Positions 54,684-63,999 of a stretch of 64,000 nt of DNA are shown one piece after another. The stretch is taken from contig NZ_DS544873.1 of NCBI RefSeq assembly GCF_000154725.1, positions 2,432,891 to 2,496,890 of the forward strand, in the 5' to 3' direction. The translations under genes and the position numbers were made by a program. The notes under the pieces are model-generated. The model saw nothing but the letters and a program-made list of their open reading frames with translations, did no database searches and had not been told where the DNA came from. Each line of letters starts with the position of its first letter. Within the stretch, counting starts at the first letter, position 1. This stretch comes from Kordia algicida OT-1 (lineage in GTDB: Bacteria > Bacteroidota > Bacteroidia > Flavobacteriales > Flavobacteriaceae).

Positions 54684-54890
54684 CTATTTTATACCACAGG
54701 CATTTCCGTAATCTTTAGAGTATTGTGGACCTCCTCCGCAAAAACCTGAACATGCATTTCCGTAATCTCTAGAGTATTGCGGACCTCCTCCACAAAAATC
54801 TGAACCAGCAGCAGCTCCTACTATTCTATTAGTTAATAACTTTGAAACGGTTTGCTTTTCTAAGCTAAGTTTTTTGAAACTTTTTTTCAT
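54684..54890 (-). CDS. RiPP-like precursor A with duplicated core
   Basis: 68 residues from the ATG at 54890. The leader MKKSFKKLSLEKQTVSKLLT is nearly that of precursor B. The core is an exact-length tandem repeat: residues 30-47 and 48-65 both hold FCGGGPQYS[R/K]DYGNAC, with SD or SG before it, and then GIK. Each unit has two Cys 14 residues apart. This is a typical multi-core precursor pattern and would release two copies of one product. It lies between precursors B and C on the same strand. Confidence 0.75.
   Translation of the reverse strand: MKKSFKKLSLEKQTVSKLLTNRIVGAAAGSDFCGGGPQYSRDYGNACSGFCGGGPQYSKDYGNACGIK
54696..54803 (-). repeat. Two 54-bp tandem units in precursor A
   Basis: Units 54750-54803 and 54696-54749 differ at only a few bases; they encode the two 18-residue core repeats. 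Confidence 0.88.
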
Positions 54891-54907
54891 AATGTATAGG
54901 TTTTTAA

Positions 54908-54947
54908 ATTGTCTCTTCATTGAGACGATATCGTATGCAATTACAGT
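54908..54947 (-). repeat. Conserved 5' element of precursor A
   Basis: Inverted repeat GTCTC (54911-54915) / GAGAC (54922-54926), with GTATGCAATTACAGT at 54933-54947. It is the counterpart of the element before precursor B. It could be a promoter or translation-control structure; an in-frame ATG lies in its loop in both copies. Confidence 0.6.
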
Positions 54948-54970
54948 AAGGTATTTAGAAGAATTATATA

Positions 54971-55132
54971 CTATCGTTCCGAATTGGCAGTTCCATTACA
55001 ATTAACAGGTGCTGTTTCACAGTTACAAGTGTAATTTCCTGTAAAATTCACTTGACCTCCCACAACCTCAGATAAAGTTATTTTTGAGATTATCTGTCTT
55101 TCTAATTGTAATTTTTTACTTCTTTTCTTCAT
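54971..55132 (-). CDS. RiPP-like precursor C
   Basis: 53 residues, ATG at 55132 (after AACCTTACTATT, similar to the AACCTATACATT before precursors A and B), stop TAG at 54971-54973. Leader MKKRSKKLQLERQIISKITL-SEVVGG; the leader ends in GG. The core QVNFTGNYTCNCETAPVNCNG... has three Cys (residues 36, 38, 45) and several Thr/Asn; it lacks the YSKDYGN motif. It follows the radical SAM gene by only 27 bases, so it is probably the last gene of that operon. Confidence 0.7.
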   Translation of the reverse strand: MKKRSKKLQLERQIISKITLSEVVGGQVNFTGNYTCNCETAPVNCNGTANSER

Positions 55133-55159
55133 AATAGTAAGGTTTAAATTGGTTAAAAA

Positions 55160-56422
55160 TTAATAATTAGGTACTTCTTCTTTTACTTCAACTAAATCAT
55201 CAATCCACATTGGATTTGGTGTTATCGGTTCTGCTATGAACGTCTTGAAAGTTTTTGAATGATCTCTGTGTTTTACATAGCGTAATGTGTATGAATTATT
55301 TTTAACACCCAAGATTTCTACTTTTCCATGCGTCATTGACATTACAGGACCTTTTGCCGTAGACGCCAATCCTGAACAGTTGCGAATTGCTTCGGTGTAG
55401 AGTTTATGTGCATTTTCTAAGGTTTCAGCAAAATAATGTTGCGCTCCTGTATCTCTTGGTAAAAACATATAGTAAGGAATACACCCCAACTGCACTTGTT
55501 TTTCCCACATCGTTGTCCAAGTTTTTGCATCGTTATTGATGAATCGCAATAGTGGAGATTGTGTGCGAATTACTGCGCCAATGCTTCTTAGTTTGTCAAT
55601 TGCTTCTTTTACTACTGGCGGCTCTAATTCTTTTGGATGATTAAAGTGTGCCATGAATCCTAAATGCTTTCCAGCTTTTGTTATTTTTCGTAACACATTC
55701 AACATTCCTTCTGCATCTTCATCAGTTGTAAATTTATAGGGCCAATAACTTAGTGCTTTGGTTCCAATACGAATGGTTTTGATGCTGTCTACTTTGAGTA
55801 ATGGCTCAATATATGAGTCTAATACACGAGAGTTCATAATCATTGGATCACCACCTGTGAATAATACTTCTGTAATTTGAGGATTTTCACTTAAGTATTT
55901 CAACAGCGGATCAATTTCTTTTGATTGAATTTTAAAATCTAAATCATTAATAAATTGTGGCCATCGAAAGCAGAATGTGCAGTATGCATGACAAGTTTGG
56001 CTTTGACTAGGAAAGAATAATAAGATATCTTTGTATTTATGTTGGATTCCTTCTAGTTTTTTTTCTTCGAGAAAGGCACCATTGAGCTCTTTTTGTCCTG
56101 CCGGATGCGGATTTAATTTCATTCGGATGTTGTAAATCACTTCTTTAAGTTCCTCTTTTGTTCCTGTAGCTCTTACGCGCTTTAGTTGCTCAAAGTGTTC
56201 AGGAATTAACATTTCCTTATGCGGAAAGTTTAAGCGAAATATAGGATCGTTTGGTATATTATTCCAATCAATTAGATTTTCAAGCACGTAATTATTTGTC
56301 TTGAAAGGATAAATTGAGCTAACAATTTTTATTTCTTCCATTTGTTCTTCACTGAGTCCACTTAATTGAGGAATTTTTTCAAGTTTATTTAATGTATATG
56401 ATTTGAATTTTTGCATGTTCAA
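55160..56422 (-). CDS. KamA-family radical SAM enzyme (lysine 2,3-aminomutase-like)
   Basis: 420 residues. The [4Fe-4S] motif is C144-HAY-C148-TF-C151 (SQTCHAYCTFCFRWPQF). The TIM-barrel core has LFTGGDPMIMNSRVLDSYIEPLL, IRIGTKALSYWPYKF and LGFMAHFNHPKEL, and IPYYMFLPRDTGAQHYF is the family's substrate/PLP-side segment. Classic KamA interconverts alpha- and beta-lysine with PLP; the PLP lysine here cannot be fixed. It lies in the NRPS tailoring operon and directly before a precursor peptide. Two roles are possible: making a beta-amino acid for the NRPS, or acting on the peptide. Confidence 0.85.
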   Translation of the reverse strand: MNMQKFKSYTLNKLEKIPQLSGLSEEQMEEIKIVSSIYPFKTNNYVLENLIDWNNIPNDPIFRLNFPHKEMLIPEHFEQLKRVRATGTKEELKEVIYNIRMKLNPHPAGQKELNGAFLEEKKLEGIQHKYKDILLFFPSQSQTCHAYCTFCFRWPQFINDLDFKIQSKEIDPLLKYLSENPQITEVLFTGGDPMIMNSRVLDSYIEPLLKVDSIKTIRIGTKALSYWPYKFTTDEDAEGMLNVLRKITKAGKHLGFMAHFNHPKELEPPVVKEAIDKLRSIGAVIRTQSPLLRFINNDAKTWTTMWEKQVQLGCIPYYMFLPRDTGAQHYFAETLENAHKLYTEAIRNCSGLASTAKGPVMSMTHGKVEILGVKNNSYTLRYVKHRDHSKTFKTFIAEPITPNPMWIDDLVEVKEEVPNY

Positions 56423-56499
56423 TTTATTGATTTATAGATTTTTTTTACAATATTACGCTTCATGCATAATGTTGTATACTTTATTTGAGTATGACAGGA

Positions 56500-57471
56500 T
56501 TATCCCATTGACGCTAAAATACTTCGATCGCCAGTAAATGGTAATCTTCCATGCAAAGCAGTCATATTATCTACCATTAGTAAATCCCCTTTTTGCCAAG
56601 GTACAGGTATTGTAATATCATCTAGTACTTGAATTATATTTTCGATGTATTCTTTTTTAATTTCTGTTCCATCACCAAAACGTGAAAACATAGGCAAAGC
56701 ATCTTCTTCACCACCATTCATTATTAGTAAAGTTTCGAATATTTCTTCTTCATACATCGCAGCTGGAAAAAACTGATCTACTTGATTGAACCATAATTTT
56801 TCACCTGTAATTGGGTGTTTTCTAATTGCGGGTCTGTGTTGTGTTAATCGCACAAGACCATCTTTTTTCCACTCTACTTCAATTCCATTTTCTTTACAAT
56901 ATGCTTCCATGGAACTTTTGTCTTCTGTTTCAAATGCTTCTTGCCATGATGGACCTAAACCTTTTCCTGAATGCAAGTTTCTGATGTATGTGATTCCTTT
57001 TTCTTCGAAAGCTTCTACTACTTCAGGCTTTATTAATTCTAATGCCTTTTTAGAGTCTCCTACAGTTGTTTCGCCTCCCGTTGTTGCTGGAGTTTGACAG
57101 CAAAAAAAGATCTTTTTTGGATATAAGTTTGAATATGAGAATTCTGTGTGTAATCGAACTATAGAAGCTTCATCATATTCAGAAGCATTATATACATTTG
57201 ATGAGTATTTTCCTCGTGAAGAGTTTCCATCTAAAAAAGCTGGTGCTTTTGGACATAACTTTTGCATTAAACTTCCAAATTTATCTACATCGTCAATATT
57301 GATTCCTACTACATGAATGGCTCCAACATGCATTAAACGATCTTCGATAACTTCTTTGTTTTCTTCGTAATATGCTAAAAACTTATCCATACTTCCATTT
57401 TTGAAAGTAATAGTCATAGGATATTTGTCTTCTTCAACAATGATGTCTTCGTGTGCTATTAGTGTTTTCAT
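56500..57471 (-). CDS. TauD/SyrP-like Fe(II)/2-oxoglutarate dioxygenase
   Basis: 323 residues. Facial triad His108-x-Glu110 (RLHTEFSYSN) and His307 (TALHGRLPF), with Arg316 for 2-oxoglutarate. FFCCQTPATTGGETTVGDSKKAL is the usual TauD-type block. NRPS-linked members (SyrP type) hydroxylate carrier-bound amino acids at the beta carbon. It is 24 bases after the CmlA-like gene. A role in the same product is inferred from context. Confidence 0.88.
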   Translation of the reverse strand: MKTLIAHEDIIVEEDKYPMTITFKNGSMDKFLAYYEENKEVIEDRLMHVGAIHVVGINIDDVDKFGSLMQKLCPKAPAFLDGNSSRGKYSSNVYNASEYDEASIVRLHTEFSYSNLYPKKIFFCCQTPATTGGETTVGDSKKALELIKPEVVEAFEEKGITYIRNLHSGKGLGPSWQEAFETEDKSSMEAYCKENGIEVEWKKDGLVRLTQHRPAIRKHPITGEKLWFNQVDQFFPAAMYEEEIFETLLIMNGGEEDALPMFSRFGDGTEIKKEYIENIIQVLDDITIPVPWQKGDLLMVDNMTALHGRLPFTGDRSILASMG

Positions 57472-57495
57472 TTTTTCTGATTCGGTTTATAGTTA

Positions 57496-59097
57496 TTAGT
57501 TAATTTCGTAGTGTAATTCCTTTTCACCATATAAGCGTTCTGCTTCTATGTTATTGTCTTTGCAGTGATTGATAAGGTTGTTTGAAGCTACTATTGGATG
57601 CGCTTCTTCATCGTATCGAACACTACTAATAAATTCTACCCAAGGCTCTAATCCCATGGCGTAGACATATAGTTCTTTGGGTTTGAATGATTTTACCAAT
57701 CCTTTCCCTCTTTCAAAGTTTGATCCTGCGAGTCTTCTGCTATTGTCAACTTCTCGATCTACTTCTTTTTCTATTAATGGTCCGTAAACCCACGAAAAAG
57801 GAGCTCCGTCACATTCCATTCCTAAGAATATTACATCTATAGAGCCTATGTGTTTTGCGACAATATCGTAGAGTTTAGGTTCTATATTACAGGAATCTGC
57901 CATAAACATCATCGAGTTTTTCCCAATGTTGACAGCGTAACATATTTTTGCCTGAATGTCCAAATCACCGTGTTCTCCCAGGAAAGGGATACCCGTAATT
58001 TTACAATCATTAGTTTCTATAGTTTCCATTTCGCCCAATTCTATTACGTTGTCAAAACCAATGGTTTGTAACATTAATTTTAGATTAGGATCTTGAAGAT
58101 TTCCTGTAGCACCTTTTGGAACCACAATATTTTTAACCATATGACGTAAACTCAACATGGTTTCAAATAGAATATGATCTTGGTGATTGTGAGTGATGAG
58201 TACGTAATCAATTTCTTCTGGCAAATCTTGCAATGAATATCTATTGACTTCATTTTGATATCCGTAATAACTAATTACTGGATCTACTAAAATAGAAATA
58301 TCTTTGGTTTCAATTAAGATACAAGCATGTCCATAGTAACGCATTCTAATTTTATCACCAGTATATTTTTTATATTTTTCTGGCTTTTCAGTGGTAAAAA
58401 AGGATTCAAATAATGCTTTTTGGTCTTCCCTTATATTGAAATCTTTGAGCAAACTATCTAGTGTATCAGCTACATTTCGCATGCTGCACATTTTATCGAT
58501 AGCTTTATTTGCAAAAGGCGTATTGATTTCTAAACAGTTCTTTTCAGGCAATCTTGCAGTACTTAATACAAAAGGACGTTCATCATTTTCTGTCAACCAA
58601 AGTGTGATACTTTGTGCATCTTCATTGTAGTATTCACTTTTATACATGAGACTTTCAAATATTCTGAAAGAAGGATTTCCGTTAAGATCATAATTGAGTT
58701 CCACATATCCTTTTAGTATTTCTGGCACTTTATCATACAGAGGTTCTAACGAATGACCGTCTCCGTGCTTTTCAAGCAACCTTGTTAGCTCATGAAAGGC
58801 TTCTGCCAATTCTAACATTGGTTTTCGTTCTTCAACCGCTTGTTTTATGAGTCCTTGAACTTCTTCCTTTCGGTTAGAGTTGTAGTTCATAAAAGGACCT
58901 CCAAGCATTTTAGGGTTTCGTGTAGCTGCCATGTGAATGTTTGGTGCTTGCACGTATGAATTCATTATTTTTAAATGCCTCGATTTGATATTCATTGCCG
59001 ATGTAGGCGGATAAATTAAATGTGTCCAAGCATACCATTTATCTATTAACGGTTCTAAAACGACATTGGGTTTTAGATATACTTTTTGATTTTCCAT
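57496..59097 (-). CDS. CmlA-like diiron beta-hydroxylase (MBL fold)
   Basis: 533 residues, about the length of CmlA of chloramphenicol synthesis (532). The N-terminal half (about 1-245) matches the CmlA_N type: YLKPNVVLEPLIDKWYAWTHLI, SRHLKIMNSYVQAPNIHMAATRNPKMLGGPFM, HGDGHSLEPLYDKVPEILKGYVEL. The C-terminal MBL fold has His303-x-His305-x-Asp307-His308 (THNHQDH), Glu375 in GEHGD and Asp401 (MADSCN). CmlA hydroxylates a carrier-bound amino acid using a diiron site. The gene is next to an NRPS, so it probably does the same here. Confidence 0.85.
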   Translation of the reverse strand: MENQKVYLKPNVVLEPLIDKWYAWTHLIYPPTSAMNIKSRHLKIMNSYVQAPNIHMAATRNPKMLGGPFMNYNSNRKEEVQGLIKQAVEERKPMLELAEAFHELTRLLEKHGDGHSLEPLYDKVPEILKGYVELNYDLNGNPSFRIFESLMYKSEYYNEDAQSITLWLTENDERPFVLSTARLPEKNCLEINTPFANKAIDKMCSMRNVADTLDSLLKDFNIREDQKALFESFFTTEKPEKYKKYTGDKIRMRYYGHACILIETKDISILVDPVISYYGYQNEVNRYSLQDLPEEIDYVLITHNHQDHILFETMLSLRHMVKNIVVPKGATGNLQDPNLKLMLQTIGFDNVIELGEMETIETNDCKITGIPFLGEHGDLDIQAKICYAVNIGKNSMMFMADSCNIEPKLYDIVAKHIGSIDVIFLGMECDGAPFSWVYGPLIEKEVDREVDNSRRLAGSNFERGKGLVKSFKPKELYVYAMGLEPWVEFISSVRYDEEAHPIVASNNLINHCKDNNIEAERLYGEKELHYEIN

Positions 59098-59172
59098 TTA
59101 TTATTTTGATAATTTTCTATTGAATACAATAGTGTTATGATTTATTATTTTTTAATGAGACTGTTCGTATCG

Positions 59173-62100
59173 TTATACAGTGATTGCTAGTAATTCTTGT
59201 GCTATGATTTCGATGTTTTTCGATAATTGGATAGCATCATAGTGATTTCCTTCAAGGTAGATATGCTCAAATTTTCCAGTAGTATATTTTTTCCAATCTT
59301 TCATGTTCAAAAATTTATTACTGATGTTTTTCTTCGTTTTGAAAGCGATGATATCTCCTTTTACTTTTCCTCGTTGTTTGTATTTATTGTTGAGCTCAAT
59401 ATTGTTTTTCCATAATTTTTGAATACGCGTTGTTTGTTCTTGGTTGTATTCAAAATTTCTTAACCAACCTTCGAGGTATCGTAATTCATTCTGAGTAGAT
59501 TGTTTTACTTCTTCAGTAAGTTTTGGTTTTCTTCTACTAATATTTCGATCAATTAATAATAAACGAGTTTCATATCCTTTATCTTCTAATATTTTAGCTG
59601 TCTCGAATACGATACTAGCTCCTAATGAGAATCCTATTAAGGTTACTTTTTTAGGAGAACTCTCTTTCATAATTTGTCGAGAAAAATTCCATGCTTTATC
59701 CTCCAAACTTTTATCAAAAGGTTGATCAAAATCAAATCCGTTGTCTTGGACTCCGTAACAGTTAAAGTCATCTTTTAATAGTTTAACGATTCCCATGTAT
59801 GCTAGTGAAGTTCCCATGAGTGGTGGTAAGAAAAATAGATCTTCTCTTTTTTCTACAATATCTGTAAGCGTAATGATGTTATTAAAGTCTCTTTGATATG
59901 TATTTGTAAGTTCTACTAAATCTTTTATAAAAGGTGCATTAATCACATCTCCAAGATTTAATCTCAGGTTCATTTCCTCGTTTATTCTAGATACCATTTG
60001 AAGTGCTTTCATAGAATGTCCACCAATCTCAAAGAAGTTATCTTCAACACCAATTTCTTCTCGATCTAAGATACTTTTCCAAATTTCTACCATTTGCACT
60101 TCACTTTCGTTCGTTGGTGCTACATATTTGGTTGTTGATATTTCCGTTGGTTTTGGCAACGCTTTTTTATCAATTTTTCCATTTAGCGTAAGCGGGAATT
60201 TTTCTATTTGAATGAAATATTCTGGAATCATGTATGATGGTAAATAGTCTCTTAGATATTCTTTGAGATCTTTCTTTTCCAATACTTCATCCGACATAAA
60301 ATATGCCACTAAGTATTCATCTTCTGCAACAGCAAATACGTTTACTAATACTTGACTTATTTCTGGATGAGTTTCTAAATTACTTTCAATTTCTCCTAGT
60401 TCAATACGCAATCCTCTAATATTTACTTGCGCATCGTTACGACCTATGAATTCAATGTTTCCATCTGCCAACCATTTTGCTACGTCTCCTGTTTTGTATA
60501 AACGTCCTTCTCCAAACGGATTTGGAATAAATGCTGCATTTGTAAGTTCTTCGTTATTTATATAACCTCTTGCAATACCTGCACCACCAATGTAAAGTTC
60601 GCCTTCAAAACCTATAGGCATTAAGTTTAGATGTTTGTCTAATATATATGCTTCTTTGTTTTTTATAGGTTTTCCTATTGGAACATCTCTGTCTTCAAAA
60701 GCTTTGTCTACTTTAAAAACAGTACTTACTACAACAGCTTCTGTTGGTCCGTAGTTGTTATATAGTGTAAATGGTACATCATCAAAAGTTCCTAAGGTGT
60801 CTCCTCCTGTTAGAATTTTAATGTTAGGATTGATTTCTTTTCCAGATTTCTGCAAGAATTTACATGCCGCAGTTGGTAAGAATACTTGATTGATTTCTTT
60901 TTCATGAATCCAATCGAGCAAGTTGTCAAAACCTGTTTCTTGTTTTTCTGCAGCCATGTATATGGTTGCACCATTTAAGATTGCTGGCCAAAATTCCCAG
61001 ACACTTGCATCAAAACTGATACTTGCGTACATACTTACTCTAGTTTCATGTGTTAAGTCATAATATTCTGTATGCCATTCACAAAGATTTATGAGTCCTT
61101 CCTGCTCTATCATGACTCCTTTTGGTTTTCCTGTAGAACCTGAAGTGTATATTACATACGCCAAATTGGTTGGTATACTTTCATTTTTGAAATTGGCTGT
61201 TGGATAGTTATCAACTTGATACCATTCTTGTGGTACTTTGAAAGTTTCTGCGACAAGTTCTTTTTCAAAATAATCTGTCAACACCAATTGAACATTTGCG
61301 TCTGTAAGTTGGTAATTGATACGCTCTACAGGCGATTTTGCATTGATTGGTAAATATGCAGCTCCTGTTTTTGCAATTGCAAGTATGCTTATTGCTAACC
61401 ATTCATTGTGTTCAGCGATGATTCCAATAATATCTTCTGGTTTTGCATTGTACTTGTTTTTCAGATATTGAGCGAGTTTATTTGCTTTCTCGTTGAGTTC
61501 GTTGTACGTAACTTCATATTCTCCATCAACAATAGCAATTCTGTTTCCATGTATAGCAACTTGTGCTTCAAATAGTTCATTTAAAGTTTTCTCTGGAGCT
61601 ATGATATTCGTTTCTTCTTTCTTTGAAAAAGTAGTTGCTATAAGTTCTCTTTCTTCTTTTGCAAGATAATCTAAACTATAGATATCCATTTCTGGGTTTT
61701 TCGTAATCATTTTCAATAATTGAATGATATGCGTTCCCATTTTTTCAATACGCTCTTTGAAAAATATATCTGTATCATATTCTACAGACATTATTAATTC
61801 TCCATCACGCTCTCTGAAATAGTAAGTAAGATCAAACTTACTTATTGGCATTTGCACATTGGTTTCTTCAACTTCCATGTCTGCAAATTTCATCGCACTT
61901 TCTTCTGTCATATTTGCGTCTTGTAATACAACCATGACATCAATTATTGGCGACCTACTTAAATCACGCGTTACTTTTAAATCATCTACCAATTTATCAA
62001 AAGGATAAATTCGGTGATCGAACGCTTCCAATACTGTTGTTTTAACAGTTTGTAAGAAGCTTAAGAAGGAATCATTTTCTTCATAGTCACTTTTAAATGC

Positions 62101-63999
62101 AAGCGTATTAGAGTAAAAACCAATTTGATCTTCTAAGTCCGTATGACTTCTTCCTGAAATTGCAGTTCCAATTGTTAATTCGTCATTTTCAGTATATCTA
62201 ATCAACATCGTTTTGACTAATGTCAATAATCCCATAAATAGCGTACTACTTTCACTAGACAGTAATTTTTGGAATGTTTTTGTCGTTTCCTTATCAATTT
62301 TAAAGTATAAACGATCTCCATTAAATCTACGTGAAGGCGGACGTGTCATATCAGTTGTAATATCTAACGACTGTGGATCGCCTCCGAGTTTGTCTAACCA
62401 ATACCCTTTGTGATGTTTTAAATTTTCTCCACTTAGTTCTTTTTGTTGCCAAACAGCAAAGTCTTTGTATTGAATGTTTAAGGTTGGTAATTCTGGTGTA
62501 TTCCCATTTATTAACGCATTGTAAATAATAACTATTTCTTTGTTTAAAACCTGTAATGACCACTCATCACCAATAATATGATGTATGTTGAAGAAAAATA
62601 AGTATTCTGTATCTGTTGTTTGATATAAACCTACTTTTATTAGCAAGTCTTCCCCTAAATCGAATATTTCTTGCGAAGCATTTTGTCCTAATCCTATTGC
62701 AAACGCTCTCGGATCTTCTTCGTTTCTTAAGTCTACATAATCTATATCGAAGTTGATTTCTTCAATTGGTGTAATTTTTTGACGTGGTTCTTCTTTAGTT
62801 TCAATAAAAACTGTTCTAAACACTTCATGACGCTCAATAATTTTTTCAAATGTTTGTTTTAAAATGTCTTTATCTAGGTTTCCTTCAATCCAATAACTGT
62901 ATGGCATATTGTATACTTCACCAGAACTTTCTAGTTTTTCTAATATCCAAATACGTTTTTGTGGATATGACGGCGGATAGCTTTCTTGTAAAGCCACTTT
63001 AGTAATTGGTGTATATTCTTCAAAATTTCCATTGATGATAAGATTTGCTAAATCACCCAATACAGGATACATGAAAATATTCTTTAATTCTACTTTCTTA
63101 GAGAATACTTTGTAAATTCTTGATACTATTTGAATTCCTTTGAGTGAGTGTCCACCAAGCTCAAAGAAGTTGTCTTTGATGCCGATTTCTTCTTTGTTTA
63201 ATACTTCTTCCCAAATTGCTACAAGTGCATGCTCCGTTTCGTTGGTTGGAGCTACGTATTCTCTAACCAATTCCGCCGTTGGATTTGGCAATGCTCGTTT
63301 GTCTATCTTTCCGTTTGGTGTTAGTGGAAAGACTTCCATACTGATTAAATACGTCGGAATCATGTATTCTGGCAAACAATCCAATAAATGAGTTCTTAAT
63401 GATGAACTTTCAACTCCTTTGCCTGTGTAATAACCTGCCAAGTATTTCTCGCCATCTAACTCCATTCCTACTACTACACTTTGTTGCACGCCTTCATAGC
63501 TTAACATCGCTGATACAATTTCTTCCAATTCTATACGATAACCACGTATTTTGATTTGATGATCGATTCTACCATAGTATTTAATACTTCCGGATTCATT
63601 CCAACTACACAAATCGCCCGTGTTGTACATCACCGTATTTTCTTGATACGGATGATCTATGAATTGCTTTTTCGTGAGTTCTTCCTTGTTTTGATAACCA
63701 ACTGCGATTCCTGCTCCACTCATATACAAGGTTCCAATTACTCCTACAGGAACTAATTGAAGATTTGCATCTAATATGTATGATTGCATGTTGTCTACAG
63801 GTCGTCCGATGTAAGCAATGTCTTGTGTCTTTTCTACTTTTTTGTACGTTGAGTATACCGTTGTTTCAGTGGGTCCGTACATATTCCAAATCGTTTGAGA
63901 AGAATCGATCAACGATTGTCCAAGGGATAAGGATAAAGCTTCTCCTCCTGTGATGACACGAACCCTATCGCTTCCTTTCCAACCTGCATCTACTAACAT
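59173..63999 (-). CDS. Non-ribosomal peptide synthetase, 3' part (A-PCP-C-A-PCP-TE)
   Basis: 1608 codons inside the window; the gene continues beyond base 64000, since the first adenylation domain is cut. Order: A1 C-part (1-240), PCP1 (Ser285), C domain (about 335-790, HHIIGDE at 473-479), A2 (about 800-1275), PCP2 (Ser1329), TE (GFSLG, Ser1458, Asp1484, His1586). The C motif has Glu after the Asp instead of Gly. A2 residues read D-A-W-F-L-G-N-V-V, which I know as a leucine code. The terminal TE means that this is the last module. The operon continues with two hydroxylases and a radical SAM gene. Confidence 0.93.
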   Translation of the reverse strand: MLVDAGWKGSDRVRVITGGEALSLSLGQSLIDSSQTIWNMYGPTETTVYSTYKKVEKTQDIAYIGRPVDNMQSYILDANLQLVPVGVIGTLYMSGAGIAVGYQNKEELTKKQFIDHPYQENTVMYNTGDLCSWNESGSIKYYGRIDHQIKIRGYRIELEEIVSAMLSYEGVQQSVVVGMELDGEKYLAGYYTGKGVESSSLRTHLLDCLPEYMIPTYLISMEVFPLTPNGKIDKRALPNPTAELVREYVAPTNETEHALVAIWEEVLNKEEIGIKDNFFELGGHSLKGIQIVSRIYKVFSKKVELKNIFMYPVLGDLANLIINGNFEEYTPITKVALQESYPPSYPQKRIWILEKLESSGEVYNMPYSYWIEGNLDKDILKQTFEKIIERHEVFRTVFIETKEEPRQKITPIEEINFDIDYVDLRNEEDPRAFAIGLGQNASQEIFDLGEDLLIKVGLYQTTDTEYLFFFNIHHIIGDEWSLQVLNKEIVIIYNALINGNTPELPTLNIQYKDFAVWQQKELSGENLKHHKGYWLDKLGGDPQSLDITTDMTRPPSRRFNGDRLYFKIDKETTKTFQKLLSSESSTLFMGLLTLVKTMLIRYTENDELTIGTAISGRSHTDLEDQIGFYSNTLAFKSDYEENDSFLSFLQTVKTTVLEAFDHRIYPFDKLVDDLKVTRDLSRSPIIDVMVVLQDANMTEESAMKFADMEVEETNVQMPISKFDLTYYFRERDGELIMSVEYDTDIFFKERIEKMGTHIIQLLKMITKNPEMDIYSLDYLAKEERELIATTFSKKEETNIIAPEKTLNELFEAQVAIHGNRIAIVDGEYEVTYNELNEKANKLAQYLKNKYNAKPEDIIGIIAEHNEWLAISILAIAKTGAAYLPINAKSPVERINYQLTDANVQLVLTDYFEKELVAETFKVPQEWYQVDNYPTANFKNESIPTNLAYVIYTSGSTGKPKGVMIEQEGLINLCEWHTEYYDLTHETRVSMYASISFDASVWEFWPAILNGATIYMAAEKQETGFDNLLDWIHEKEINQVFLPTAACKFLQKSGKEINPNIKILTGGDTLGTFDDVPFTLYNNYGPTEAVVVSTVFKVDKAFEDRDVPIGKPIKNKEAYILDKHLNLMPIGFEGELYIGGAGIARGYINNEELTNAAFIPNPFGEGRLYKTGDVAKWLADGNIEFIGRNDAQVNIRGLRIELGEIESNLETHPEISQVLVNVFAVAEDEYLVAYFMSDEVLEKKDLKEYLRDYLPSYMIPEYFIQIEKFPLTLNGKIDKKALPKPTEISTTKYVAPTNESEVQMVEIWKSILDREEIGVEDNFFEIGGHSMKALQMVSRINEEMNLRLNLGDVINAPFIKDLVELTNTYQRDFNNIITLTDIVEKREDLFFLPPLMGTSLAYMGIVKLLKDDFNCYGVQDNGFDFDQPFDKSLEDKAWNFSRQIMKESSPKKVTLIGFSLGASIVFETAKILEDKGYETRLLLIDRNISRRKPKLTEEVKQSTQNELRYLEGWLRNFEYNQEQTTRIQKLWKNNIELNNKYKQRGKVKGDIIAFKTKKNISNKFLNMKDWKKYTTGKFEHIYLEGNHYDAIQLSKNIEIIAQELLAITV

